27,015 bases of DNA. Origin: Thraustochytrium sp. TN22 (lineage: Eukaryota; Sar; Bigyra; Thraustochytrida; Thraustochytriidae). Where the stretch lies: the NCBI GenBank assembly GCA_013306675.1, contig JABLUY010000095.1:1-27015 (forward strand), read 5' to 3'. The position numbers and the translations under genes were made by a program. Shown one piece after another: positions 6,633-16,000 of this stretch (positions are counted from its first letter, which is position 1; each line of letters opens with the position of its first letter). The notes under the pieces were generated by a model. It did no database searches. It saw only the letters and a list, made by a program, of their open reading frames with translations, and was not told the origin of the DNA.

Positions 6633-8129
6633 CTACAGCGAAGGCTCGCGCTGGAGTGGGGTCGAAGGCGCGACGACGGCGACAGCGCTGGACGCCAACT
6701 CGCTGGCGTCCTCGTGCTCGCTGAGAACATCATCCTCGTTCTCGCTAAGAACGTCGTCCTCGTTCTCGTCGTCCTCGTCGTCTTCATCGTCACCGGTGCC
6801 AAAGTCGGAGGTGGCGAAGGCGACTTCGACGGCCTGCGCGAGGCCGGGCGCAATGGAGCGGATGCGGTCGCCAGCGGCCTGCGCGAATTCGCCCGCGGCC
6901 AGCGCAAGGTCGAGGTTGCCGGAGGCGCCGTCCGGCGCGGAGCGCGCCACGGCCTGCGGTGCCCGGAGCACCTGGACGCGGTCGGCGAGCTCGACGGAAA
7001 CCTGGACGGGGCGCTCGACGAGGAGTGCCTCGCCGTCGACCTGGACGTAGGCTTGCGCGCAGTCCGGAAGAAAGTCTAACGAGTACTCGGAGTCCTGGGC
7101 CGTGCGCTTGATGCCAATCTTGGAGCCGGTGCCAATGTGCATGGCGACGCTGGCGGTGGACTGGATGGTGACGGCCTCGAGGCGGCCGTCGCCGACGAAC
7201 TGCGCGTCGAAGCGGCCGGTGCGCTTGGACGGGTTCCAGAGGTTGGCGCCCGCGCTGTAGGATGGGATGTTGAGGAAGGCGAGGATGCGGTCGCGGCCGC
7301 GGAAGCCGATGGAAGCGCCGCCCGCACCGTGCAGGTCGCGGAGCTGGCGGCGGAGTCGTGTGGGGCGCTCCACGAGCTGATGCGTGCCGCGCTGAACATA
7401 GACGAGCTTGTTGCCGACCTGAGAGGTGGTGCGCTGCTGCTCGAACTCGAAGACGATCTGCGCGTCAGCGCCGACCGAGAAGTAGTTGATCATGGTCTGC
7501 TCCATGACAAGGTCCTCGGCGGGCTGGTCGCCGCCAGCCTCGGCCTCCTCGATCTTGCCGCCGCGCACGCACAGGAAGCGGCCCTCGGGGGCGCGGCGGA
7601 TGCGCACGCGCCAGACGTCGAGCGCCGCCGGGCTGGCCTCGAGGACGGCGCGCATGCGCGCCTTGAGCGCAGACATGCGGGGCCCGACGAGCGGCGTGGG
7701 CGCAGCGCCTCCAAAGCCCATGGCGCGCGAGAAGTCGTTGCCGGTGCCAAAGGGCATGACGCCCAACGGCACGTGCGAGAGGCCGCGCGCCAGCAGCTCC
7801 GTCATGACCCACTTGACGGTGCCGTCGCCGCCGGCGGCCACCACGCGCAGGTTTGGCCGCTCGGCCGCGACCTCTCTGGCCAGCGCGTCCAGTCCCCTTT
7901 TGCGCGTCTCCGCGTTTTGCAGGTTGAAGAAGCACGCCCTGCACGGCCTCCGCTCCGCGTCCTCGAAGGCCACCTCGTTCGTGCCGAGCTGCAGCAGCGG
8001 TTTCGCCGCGTTGCCGCCTGACGCCCCGTTCACCAGCACGAAGACCTGCCCGTGCAGCCTCGCGCCGCTGCCCACGGACGCGCGCTCGCCGCCCTCGCCG
8101 CCCTCGGCGCGGCTCGGCCAGCACCCCAT
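6633..8129 (-). CDS. Diacylglycerol kinase, N-terminally acylated type
   Basis: A 498-residue lipid kinase that converts diacylglycerol to phosphatidic acid with ATP. The catalytic domain begins at VFVLVNGASGGN (29-40), carries the nucleotide motif GGDGTV (100-105) and PFGTGNDFSRAMGFGG (126-141). The accessory domain follows, with YFSVGADAQIVFEFE and LNIPSYSAGANLW, both DGK signatures. No C1 zinc fingers, PH, EF-hand or ankyrin repeats are present. Instead the chosen ATG gives MGCWPSR, which fits N-myristoylation at Gly2 with palmitoylation at Cys3, an alternative way to reach membranes. The C-terminus (about 455-480) is acidic with a repeated ENEDDVLS unit. The frame stays open upstream to 8708, but that part is poly-Gly and repeat-derived sequence without homology. 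Sphingosine or ceramide kinase is less likely given the accessory-domain motifs. Confidence 0.85.
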   Translation of the reverse strand: MGCWPSRAEGGEGGERASVGSGARLHGQVFVLVNGASGGNAAKPLLQLGTNEVAFEDAERRPCRACFFNLQNAETRKRGLDALAREVAAERPNLRVVAAGGDGTVKWVMTELLARGLSHVPLGVMPFGTGNDFSRAMGFGGAAPTPLVGPRMSALKARMRAVLEASPAALDVWRVRIRRAPEGRFLCVRGGKIEEAEAGGDQPAEDLVMEQTMINYFSVGADAQIVFEFEQQRTTSQVGNKLVYVQRGTHQLVERPTRLRRQLRDLHGAGGASIGFRGRDRILAFLNIPSYSAGANLWNPSKRTGRFDAQFVGDGRLEAVTIQSTASVAMHIGTGSKIGIKRTAQDSEYSLDFLPDCAQAYVQVDGEALLVERPVQVSVELADRVQVLRAPQAVARSAPDGASGNLDLALAAGEFAQAAGDRIRSIAPGLAQAVEVAFATSDFGTGDDEDDEDDENEDDVLSENEDDVLSEHEDASELASSAVAVVAPSTPLQREPSL

Positions 8130-8193
8130 GCTGGCCGGCGTGCTCGCGCGCGCCCTCTCCGCTCCTGCGCGCCCGCCCGCGCGTGCTCGCGCT

Positions 8194-8204
8194 CGCCGCC
8201 GCCG

Positions 8205-8235
<31 letters not shown>

Positions 8236-8236
8236 G
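8194..8236. repeat. CCG trinucleotide tract
   Basis: An almost uninterrupted run of GCC/CCG triplets lies about 65 bases upstream of the DGK start, on the leader side. It would be read as GGC repeats in the minus-strand transcript. Confidence 0.7.
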
Positions 8237-8665
8237 GGAAGTAGTAGTTGTCGTACTGCTCGTGGTCGCCGGGAGCGCGTGCGGCGCGTGCCCCACCGTG
8301 CCTGCCACTGGCGGGGCCACCTGGGTCGCGCACCGGCACGCCGGCAAGGGCATGCACATGCACGGCGTGCAGTGGCTCGGACTGCACGGGCGCTGGCTGC
8401 AGCAGAGCCGCACTGCAGCACTGCAGACACATGGCAGCGCAGGGCTGCAGCTCGGCCAAGGTCACCGGCGCCTCTGCTTCGATTCGTACGTCGGACTCGG
8501 ACCTGGTCTCGGCGACGGCGACGCGGGTGGTCGGGCGAGAAGAGAAGTCCGCCAGCGCTGGGCAGAAGTGGCGGAAGGCGAGGAGCGCGGGCTGGGAGGT
8601 GCGCAGCCAAGAGCCGTGCTTCGACTTGGAGTGCGGCCGCCGCGAGGAGACAAGTTGCATTGGCA

Positions 8666-8798
8666 AAGTCGCAGTGCCAAGTCGCATTGCAAAGGTGGTG
8701 TTTCGCATGTGCGCTCACGGGGCTGCAAGGCGAGTGCCGCCCGGAAGTCGCAGTGCCCAAGTCGCATTGCAAACGTGGTGTTTCGTATGTGCGCTCAC
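8666..8798. repeat. Direct duplication of a 53-54 bp unit
   Basis: The unit at 8666-8718 recurs at 8745-8798 with one inserted base and two substitutions, separated by 26 bases. Each unit itself holds two related words, AAGTCGCAGTGC and AAGTCGCATTGC, and ends GTGGTGTTTCG(C/T)ATGTGCGCTCAC, split here by the variable base. It is noncoding by position and lies upstream of the DGK gene. Confidence 0.85.
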
Positions 8799-8861
8799 AA
8801 TTTAGAGTACGGATCAGTAAGGTTTCATGGGGGTGTTGAGCGCGTGCTCGAAGCGCATCGT

Positions 8862-8883
8862 AACGCAACGCAACGCAACGCAA
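8862..8883. repeat. AACGC pentanucleotide microsatellite
   Basis: Four complete AACGC units and a partial fifth lie just past the 3' end of the two-TIR-like gene. Confidence 0.8.
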
Positions 8884-8908
8884 GGCGTCGCGAGTCCCCC
8901 TTTTTTTT

Positions 8909-10582
8909 TTAGGCGGCGGAGCGCGTGAGCATGCCGCGCACAGAGGCCCGGAGAATGTCGGTGTAGCCGACGCGGCGGCTCAAGAGGCTGGTGATCTCGC
9001 TGCGGACCTCGGCGAGCTGCTCGCTGCGCGCGGGGCCCACGAGGCCGACGTCGAGGTCCTGCGTCTTGTGCAGCTGCAGGAGGCCGCGGGTCTGGATGGA
9101 GACCGGGAGGGCGCTGGCCAGGGCCTCGGGCGCCAGCTCAGGGCGCGCCGGACCCGGGTTGAGGAGCAGCACGCCGCGCACCTCAAAGTCCTTGTCATGG
9201 AGGTCCTCGACGAGACAGGCGAGCGCTTGCTCGTCGTGCAAGAGGTCGCCGGACAGGACGACGACAATAACCAGCGGGTGGCCCGGCGGGCGCGCGGGCG
9301 CGCGGGCGGCGCCGAAGCGAAGGAGCGAAGCCCTCGCGGCGCGCATAGATGCGGCCGCCGTGGACCTGGGCACAGCCAGCTCGAGACGATCGCTAGAGGC
9401 CGTGCTGGTGAGCGGGTCGGAGCCGGCGCGCACCAAGAAGGGAAGGCCGTCGAGGCTCCGAGAGCGGACGGGCGCGGCCGGCTCGTTCTCGGGCTCGCTC
9501 GCGGCGACGGACTCGACATCGTCGTCGTCGTCGTCCTCCTCCTCCTCGACGTCGTTCGCCTGGGGCATTTCGTCGTCGTCGTCGTCGTCATCCTCTTCGC
9601 CCTCATCGACGTGGAAGGACTGCCAGCTCACGACCTGCTTGCCGGGGATCTGATCGTTGAGCAGGGTCGCGATGCCGCGCTCCGCCCGAGAATTGGAGTC
9701 ATGGAAGACGAGGACATCCGGGTAGCTCTCCTCCATGTTGGCGTCGTCGTCGCCGTCGCCGCCGGCAAGCGCGTCGTTCAGGGGGGCGTCCTCCTCCGGG
9801 ATCTCCGTCGCAAAACCAAGCGCGTTGCGCAGCGCGTTGCGCAGCATACGGTCCTGGACGCTGAAGCGGTTGGACGCGGTCACGAGATCGAAGGTGGCGC
9901 CCTTAAAGGTCGTCTCGTTGAAGAGCGCAAAGAGGGCCTTGCGCAGGTCGTCCAGACCGATGTCGAACTCGTCCAGGCGGCCCAGCACGTCGCAGGGCAC
10001 GAGGTCCTCGCGGGAGCCGATCTCGGGCTCCAGAGCATGCGGGCCTCGCTTGCGCAGCACCACGAACTTGGCGTCCTGGCGTTGCGCCTCGCACAGATAC
10101 CGGAGCGCCTCGGAGTCCATGACGAGGTTCTGCGTCACAATGACCAGCACGACGGCGCCGCGCGGAATGCCCGCGAACACCTCGGCCCCTTGGCGGCGCA
10201 CCTCCGTGCAGCTGCACAGCTCGGCCAGCTGGCCCACTTGCCCGCGCAGCAAGCGGACCAGCCCGAGCATCTGCGCGTCGTGCACCACATAGACCTTGGC
10301 GTTGCGGCGCGCCTGCTCGCGCCGCCGCAGCGCCCTCCGCTTGAGCTCGAGCTCGCGCCTGTCTTCCGGCGTGAGCTCTTCCTCCTCCTCCTCCTCCTCC
10401 TCCTCCACATGATGTCCCACTTCCTGTGCGACCTCCGCGCCCCTGGGCAGGGCCCCGTCGCTCAGCGACCTCGGCCTGCCGGCCGCCAGCGCCTTGGCTG
10501 CCTCCTCCTGCGCCGTCTCCGCCGTTGCCGGCAGCGCCCGGACCGCCACCACCTCCGCCGCCTTGGCGTTGACGCAGCCCAT
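8909..10582 (-). CDS. Acylated protein with two TIR-like alpha/beta units and acidic spacers
   Basis: A 557-residue protein that I do not recognise as a named family. The N-terminus MGCVNAK fits myristoylation at Gly2 plus palmitoylation at Cys3, hence membrane attachment. A poly-Glu run (60-69) and a charged helix (71-94) follow. Unit 1 (95-225) reads as a Rossmann-like TIR fold: strand KVYVVHD, strand GAVVLVIVTQNLV, helix SEALRYLCEA, strand AKFVVLRK. Unit 2 (287-535) repeats the order with PDVLVFHDSNS, VVSWQSFH, PLVIVVVLSGDLL, helix ALACLVED and strand VRGVLLLNPG. It is interrupted after its second strand by poly-Asp/Glu runs (327-356) and a Ser-rich linker (357-430). A Glu sits near the TIR catalytic Glu position in both units (E165 and E459), but a match to the NAD-cleaving site is unproven. 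The start is the ATG at 10582; the frame is open upstream but only GC-rich sequence lies there. A receiver-like fold is an alternative. Confidence 0.6.
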   Translation of the reverse strand: MGCVNAKAAEVVAVRALPATAETAQEEAAKALAAGRPRSLSDGALPRGAEVAQEVGHHVEEEEEEEEEELTPEDRRELELKRRALRRREQARRNAKVYVVHDAQMLGLVRLLRGQVGQLAELCSCTEVRRQGAEVFAGIPRGAVVLVIVTQNLVMDSEALRYLCEAQRQDAKFVVLRKRGPHALEPEIGSREDLVPCDVLGRLDEFDIGLDDLRKALFALFNETTFKGATFDLVTASNRFSVQDRMLRNALRNALGFATEIPEEDAPLNDALAGGDGDDDANMEESYPDVLVFHDSNSRAERGIATLLNDQIPGKQVVSWQSFHVDEGEEDDDDDDDEMPQANDVEEEEDDDDDDVESVAASEPENEPAAPVRSRSLDGLPFLVRAGSDPLTSTASSDRLELAVPRSTAAASMRAARASLLRFGAARAPARPPGHPLVIVVVLSGDLLHDEQALACLVEDLHDKDFEVRGVLLLNPGPARPELAPEALASALPVSIQTRGLLQLHKTQDLDVGLVGPARSEQLAEVRSEITSLLSRRVGYTDILRASVRGMLTRSAA

Positions 10583-11070
10583 GGTCTCTCCCTTCGCTCC
10601 GCGTCGCGGCGCAGCTGGTCCGTGTCGAGCAGCTCCAGCTCGTTGCAGGTCTGCCGCGCGGCGAGCCCCGGCCGCGCCGCGCGGCTTGGAGAGCGGTCGC
10701 GCGGAGAGCGGCCTCCGCGCTGGTTCCTCCGCTGGTTGCGCCCGGCAGTGAACGAGCGCGCGCCTCGGCTGAGGCCGTCCTCGCGCTCGCGGCCTCGTCT
10801 GGGCTCGCCCGGCTCGCCGCGCCGCGCGAGCTGAGCTCGCCCGCCGCCGGGCCCGGCTCCGCCGTGGCGGCCTCATTCTCCACGTCCTCCGGGTCTCTGC
10901 GCGCGCGCTCCAGCGCCGCGGCGGCGGGCGCGAGCACGGGCGCGGGCGCCGTCGGCCGGGCGGCGGCGCTGCAGTGGCGCGGCGGCGGCGGGCAGGGTGC
11001 GACCGGGAAGTGAGGCGCCGCGGCCACCGGCAGCGCAGTCTCGCCAGACTGAGCTGCTTGACGGCCATCA

Positions 11071-11098
11071 TGCCAGGGGTACTAGTACTGCCCTGGCA
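11071..11098. repeat. Nested hairpin with a palindromic loop
   Basis: Arms TGCCAGGG and CCCTGGCA enclose a 12-base loop that contains the perfect 10-base palindrome GTACTAGTAC. It lies about 490 bases upstream of the two-TIR-like gene. It could be a regulatory palindrome or a structured noncoding element. Confidence 0.55.
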
Positions 11099-12093
11099 GA
11101 GGCACGGCGTGACGTGCGAGGCGGACTCGACGAGCTGCGCGAGCCTCGACTCGTGCGAGGTACGAGAGCTCAGCCCAGAGCTTCCACAGCGGGCGGCGGG
11201 CATGCACGGACGCCGCGGCCGTGCAATCGTGGACGTGGCAAGCGCAGCGGCCGGCCTCGCGGGAGCGGAACCCGGCGGCGGCTGAGAGCGCTCGCTGCCT
11301 GAGAGCGCTGCCTGAGAGCGCGGCGCGCGCCGTCGTCTCTGATCAGCGGCCAACGCAGGGCGAACGGCCGCTCTCCCGCGCGAAGATCGCTGCCCTGCGT
11401 CTCGCCAGACTCCTCGGCCACGGCCGCCGCGCGCGAGCCCAGGATGATAGGATCCCGCCGCGCCGGTCGGTCGACACGGCATGGAAGTCGCCCGCGGCGC
11501 TGCGCTGCGCACGAGGCGACACGGCGGCGGCAGCCTCGAGGTCTCGACGCCGCTCCTGTGATAGAAGCCGCCGCGGCCGGCGAGCCCAGCTCGGGCGGCG
11601 GCTCGTGGCTAGTGGCGCGCTCGCCGCCGCTCTGCGCAACGCAGCGCGGCGCGTTGTCGAGGCCGTCGTGACGCGGCCTCGACGGCGGCGGCGGCGCCAG
11701 CGGCGTCCAGCGCGCCGAGTCGTCCGCTGCGCGCGCGGGCGGACGGCGCCGCGCGCCCGCCTGGTCGAGGCGCGCGCAGCCCGAGCTGAGCGCCGCGGAG
11801 CGGAGCGTGGGCGAGCGCGGCGGCCGTTCGGCGCTCCGGGACCAAGCGCGGCGCAGGCGCATACGCGAGGGCCTCCGCGGCAGGCTGGCCGGGACCTCGC
11901 GCGGCGCGCGGCGCGCGGGCGGCGCGCGGGAGCGGGCAGTGCCGGCGGAGGCGGCGGCTTTGATTTGCTGCTGGTTCTGGGCTCGCGAGCAGCGGACAGG
12001 AGCGCCAGGCGCGACGGCGGGCAGCGCAGGCGTGTACCAGGACCGGCCGCCGCTCGTTGCTACGGCGGGCTGCGCGGCGAGAGCTGCGCGCGG

Positions 12094-12119
12094 CAGACAG
12101 ACAGACAGACAGACAGACA
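12094..12119. repeat. GACA tetranucleotide microsatellite
   Basis: About six and a half copies of CAGA/GACA lie in the divergent intergenic region. Confidence 0.85.
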
Positions 12120-12298
12120 TTTGCACGGCGGCCAGCGGCCAGCTGTGAGCCGGCCTGCGTGCAGGGAGCCGCGCGCAGCTCCAGCGTGCTCATCGTCCCG
12201 CGCGCGCTCGTGGGCAGGCGCGAGCCAGGCCGGATAGCGCGCGGTTGTCGCGCTACGGGCGCCCCGCACGGCGAGCTGGCCTGCTGCCCGCCCGCCGA

Positions 12299-12368
12299 CC
12301 TGCCTGCCTGGCTGCCTGCCTGCTCGTACGCCGTCGCACGCCGCGCTGCGCTGCGCTGCGCTGCGCCG
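12299..12368. repeat. CTGC and GCGCT microsatellites
   Basis: CCTG/CTGC repeats (12299-12323) are followed by a spacer and about four GCGCT pentamers (12342-12368). Simple repeats; no function is evident. Confidence 0.65.
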
Positions 12369-12636
12369 CGCCCGCGCAGTCGCCGAGCCGCGCTGCGCGC
12401 GCGGGCGCCTGCGTGACTTCCGACGGTCGCCGCGTGGGCGCGTGCCTGCGCACGTGCATTCCGAGGCTCGCATCCCGGCGGCCGGCCTCGCTTTCCGGCA
12501 GGGCGCCCTGCGCGTCTCCTGCGCGGCGCGCGTCTGGAGGCGCCGTGCTCCGCGCGCGCCGCCCGCGCGCGCCCGCGCGCCCGGCGGCGGCGCGGGGCGG
12601 CGCGGGCTGCGCGCCCGGGCTGCCTGCCTCGTCTCA

Positions 12637-12665
12637 CATCCATCCATCCATCCATCCATCCATCC
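12637..12665. repeat. CATC tetranucleotide microsatellite
   Basis: Seven CATC copies lie about 140 bases upstream of the possible alternative start of the myotubularin gene. Confidence 0.9.
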
Positions 12666-12805
12666 CTGCGTCCAAACCCTGCAACGCAAGCCCCACGAGC
12701 GCGGCGCGCGCGGCGCGCGGCAGCCAGGCGGCGCGCGGCAGGCCGAGCCGAGCGCCGGGCGCCGAGCTGAGCGCCGCGCGCTTCGAGCTGGAGCTTCGCG
12801 CGGCC

Positions 12806-12900
12806 ATGATGGAGGCCATGGCGCTGGCGGAGCGCGCCCAGGGCGGCGACGCTGGCGGCAGCGGCGGCAGAGACGCAAAGGCGCGCGCGCGCGGCGCGGC

Positions 12901-12938
<38 letters not shown>

Positions 12939-13014
12939 GCGCGGCGGCGGCGGCGGCAGCGGCGGCGCGCGCGGGCCGGCGGCGGCGGCGGCGCGGGCGG
13001 CGGCGCGTCGCGCC
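12806..13014 (+). other. Possible N-terminal extension of the myotubularin in another frame
   Basis: ATG ATG at 12806 opens a frame beginning MMEAMALAERAQGGD that looks helical and GC3-rich. It then runs through a GCG tract (about 12895-13000) coding poly-Ala and is out of frame with the phosphatase by 209 bases (3n+2). One extra base or two fewer in the tract would fuse it to the ORF at 13015. Slippage or a sequencing indel in this tract is plausible; without it the frame is a leader ORF. Confidence 0.3.
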
Positions 13015-16000
13015 ATGGACTCGGACCCGTCCACGGGCGACTCGCTGGCGGGCGAGGAGGAGGCCGCGGAGGCGCGCGCGCGCGAGGGCGAGGGCGCGCG
13101 CGCGGGGCCCGAGGCAGCGCCCGCGCTCGTGGAGGCCGGCCCCGTGCTCGCCGCAGCCACGCTGGCCGGCGCAGGCGCAGGCGGAGAGGACGCGCGGCGG
13201 CCGGGGGGGCGTGACGAGGTGGACGCGGACGAGGAGGACTTGGAGGTGGAGATCGACGACGAGGAGGCGAGCGAGCCGGAACTGGCCGGCCCGGCGCGCG
13301 GCGGGGGCAGGCGCGGGCGGCCGGGGTTCAACCACGCGGCCCCCGGCAGCACCACCAGCAGCAACAGCAGCTTTCAGGACGATGTGGAGGAGGAGGAGGA
13401 AGAGGAGGAGGACGACGGCTCGGGCGCGCACGAACTAGGCATGGAGACCGGCGACGCGGACGCCGGGCGCGGAGAGTCCTCGTCGCGGCATTACCGCGCG
13501 GCGTCCTCGGAGCAGGTGCCCATGAAGAAGGTGGTGCGCTTCAGCACGGTCAAGCGCCACTGCACATCGCCGCCGCCCTCGCGATCCAACAGCCGCAACG
13601 GGACGCAAGGCGGCGACTCGAACGGAGGCGAGCAGCAGCAGCTGGGCGGGAGCGGTGCTGAGCTCGCGCACGCGGAGAGCGCGCGCGCGGCCCTAGCCGC
13701 CGTCCTGGCGATCGAGAGCGCAACGCCGAGCCTGCCCGAGCCGGACAGCCAGCAACAAGCGAGCCGGCCCCGCCAGGCCCCCGCCGTGCTCCACCTCACC
13801 ACGCACCTGACCGAGGATGAGCCGCCAGACGTTGCCCGCGGTGGCACCTACACCGGAAACAGCACCACGAGCACCACGAGCAGCACCGGCACCAGCAGCC
13901 ACATGCGCGGGCTCTCGTCGCAGGCGCCCGTGACAGGGATCGCCGCGGGGTCGGTGACGGTGGCCGCGGCGGCGATGGGCTCGGGGGCGGCGGCGGCGGC
14001 GGGCCGGCCCGCGCGCCCCAAGAGCTGGGCCGTCTCCAAGGTCGCCAGCAGGGGCTCCAGCAGGGGCACCAGCTTCCGGCCCTCGAGCAGCCTGCGGCGT
14101 CGGTTCTCGCGGCACACCACGGACGCGTACGCCGAGCCGCCGCGCGTCCCGGGCCGAGAGCCCGCCGTCACGAGGTCCACGGAATCCTACCCCGAACCGG
14201 AGTCGCCCAGCCGCGAGCGCTCATCGCACTTTGAACCAGCCCCGAACGGGCCGACCCGCTCGCAGTCATGGGTGCCCAAGTCGCTGGCGCCCGACTGCTA
14301 CGGATGCAAGACCAAGTTCTGGTGGTTCTCCCCCAATTGGACCAAGCACCACTGCCGCATCGACGGCAACGTCTACTGCACCGCGTGCACGCAGTATCGC
14401 ATGGAGCTCGAGCCAGGCGGCCCTCTCGTGCGCGTCTGCAACGCCTGCTACCAGAAATACTCCGTCCAAAACCCGCCGCCCAAGCCGAAAGCGAACGCGT
14501 CAAACGAGCCGGTGGAGCGCCCGGATTTTGTCCCCCTGCCCGGCGAGCTGGTTCTGGCGCGCTACCAGGACGTCTGGTTCGAAAACGAGCCCCACGGCGA
14601 GGTCTTCCTCACCAACTTCCAGTTGATCCTCTTTGAGCAGGCCGACGACGGATCGCGCGCCGTGGCGCACATCCCGCTCATGTCCATCGAGAAGATCGAG
14701 ATCGCGCTCTACAACGCGTGCGAGGCCGGCGTGCTCAACATCTTCTGCAAGGACTTTCGCTTCCTGCGCCTTGTCATCTTTGGCATGGTCGCCAAGCAGC
14801 GCTTTGTCGAGTTTCACAACCTCGAGAGCGAGCTCACGCGGCTCGCCTTCCCGCCCGCCGCCGCCGCCGCCGACAAGGCCGAGACCTTCGCCTGCGTCCG
14901 CGACCACGCCGCGCCCTCGCCGCCGCCCTCGCTCGAGGAGCTGGCCTCCTTCTCCGCCTGCTGCTGGGCGCGCCACGTCGACGACCGCGCCGAGCTCGAG
15001 CACCTCGTCAAGGACTGCCCCGGCTGGCGCATCTCCGAGGCCAATCAGTCCTTCGCGCTCTGCAAGACATACCCGCGGCTGCTCGCCGTGCCCGCGCGCG
15101 TCACGGACAACGAGCTCGAGCTCGTGGCGCGCTTCCGCACGCGCGGCCGCCTCCCCATCCTCTCCTGGATCGACCCGGACTCCAAGCGCGTCGTCTGCCG
15201 CTCCAGCCAGCCCATGGCCGGCGCCTTTGGCCGCCGCTCCATCGCCGACGAGAAGCTCGTCCGCGAGATTGCCCTGGCCGGCAAGTCCGGCCTCGTCATC
15301 GTCGACGCGCGGCCCATGGCCAACGCCAACGCGAACCGCCTAAAAAACGGCGGCGGCTACGAGGACGTCGCCTACTACAACAGCCACACCGGCCAGGCCC
15401 CCGTCTCGATCGAGTTCATGGACCTGCACAACACCCACGCCGTGCGCGCTAGCTTCTACAAACTCAAGCACCTCGTCGGCCTGCGCCTGCGCCAGAAGGA
15501 GTCCTTCGTGCGCGACGCGCCCGGCCGCTTCGCGCTCGCCCCACGCGCCAAGCCGCCCGCGCACCTCGGCCCCGGCGACGACGACGCCATCAACTTCGAG
15601 ATCAGCTGGCTCTCCAAGCTCGCGGACTCGCGCTGGCTCCAGCTCCTCGCCTACATCTTGCGCGCCGCCAACCGCGTCGTCCAGGTCATCAAGGACGCGC
15701 AAAAGTCCGTGCTCGTGCATTGCTCCGACGGCTGGGACCGCACCGCGCAGATCGTCTCCCTCGCCATGCTCTGCATGGACTCGCGCTACCGCACGCTGCG
15801 CGGCTTCATCGCGCTCGTCGAGAAGGAGTGGATCTCCGTCGGCCACGCCTTTCGCTCTCGCACCGGCACGGCTGACCCGCCTGGCCCCAACTCCACGCAG
15901 GACGTCATCGTGCCCAACGTCTCGCGCGTCGCGCCCGTCTTCTTGCAGTTTGTCGACTGCGTCTGGCAGCTCTCCCAGCAGTTCCCGACCGCCTTTGAGT

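Larger units (their letters stand above)
8130..8908. promoter_or_regulatory. Intergenic region upstream of the DGK gene
   Basis: This 779-base gap holds the DGK promoter/leader and the 3' end of the next minus-strand gene. It contains a CCG tract (8194-8236), CTGCA-rich sequence (8340-8455) like that at the window start, a duplicated 53/54-base unit (8666-8798), a five-base AACGC microsatellite (8862-8883) and a T10 run (8901-8910). Frames here stay open because of composition; none looks like a protein. Confidence 0.5.
10583..13014. promoter_or_regulatory. 2.4 kb divergent, GC-rich, microsatellite-rich region
   Basis: This lies between the minus-strand two-TIR-like gene and the plus-strand myotubularin, so both promoters should be inside. 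All six frames stay open for long distances because stops are rare at this GC content, but translations are Arg/Ala/Pro/Gly-rich without recognisable domains, and several apparent starts are GTG. It contains a strong hairpin (11071-11098), a GACA run (12094-12119), CTGC and GCGCT runs (12299-12368), a CATC run (12637-12665) and a GCG tract near the myotubularin start. A divergent or unconserved gene cannot be excluded. Confidence 0.45.

Noticed and set aside
8130-8708. N-terminal extension of the DGK frame
   Set aside because: It would translate the CCG tract and part of the duplicated noncoding unit; the MGC start is better supported.
8666-8798. CRISPR-like or transposon terminal repeats
   Set aside because: Only two direct copies, no array, no transposase, no inverted ends or target duplication; a eukaryotic locus.
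9068-10834. 588-codon plus-strand ORF opposite the two-TIR-like gene
   Set aside because: Translation lacks any domain and mirrors the coding strand. Long antisense frames are expected at this GC content.
11170-12655. Overlapping long frames in the divergent region
   Set aside because: Arg/Ala-rich in every frame, with no conserved-looking stretch; open only because stops are rare.
12442-13014. Longer myotubularin start
   Set aside because: It begins at GTG and runs through the CATC microsatellite and Arg/Gly/Ala repeats; the first ATG in frame is at 13015.
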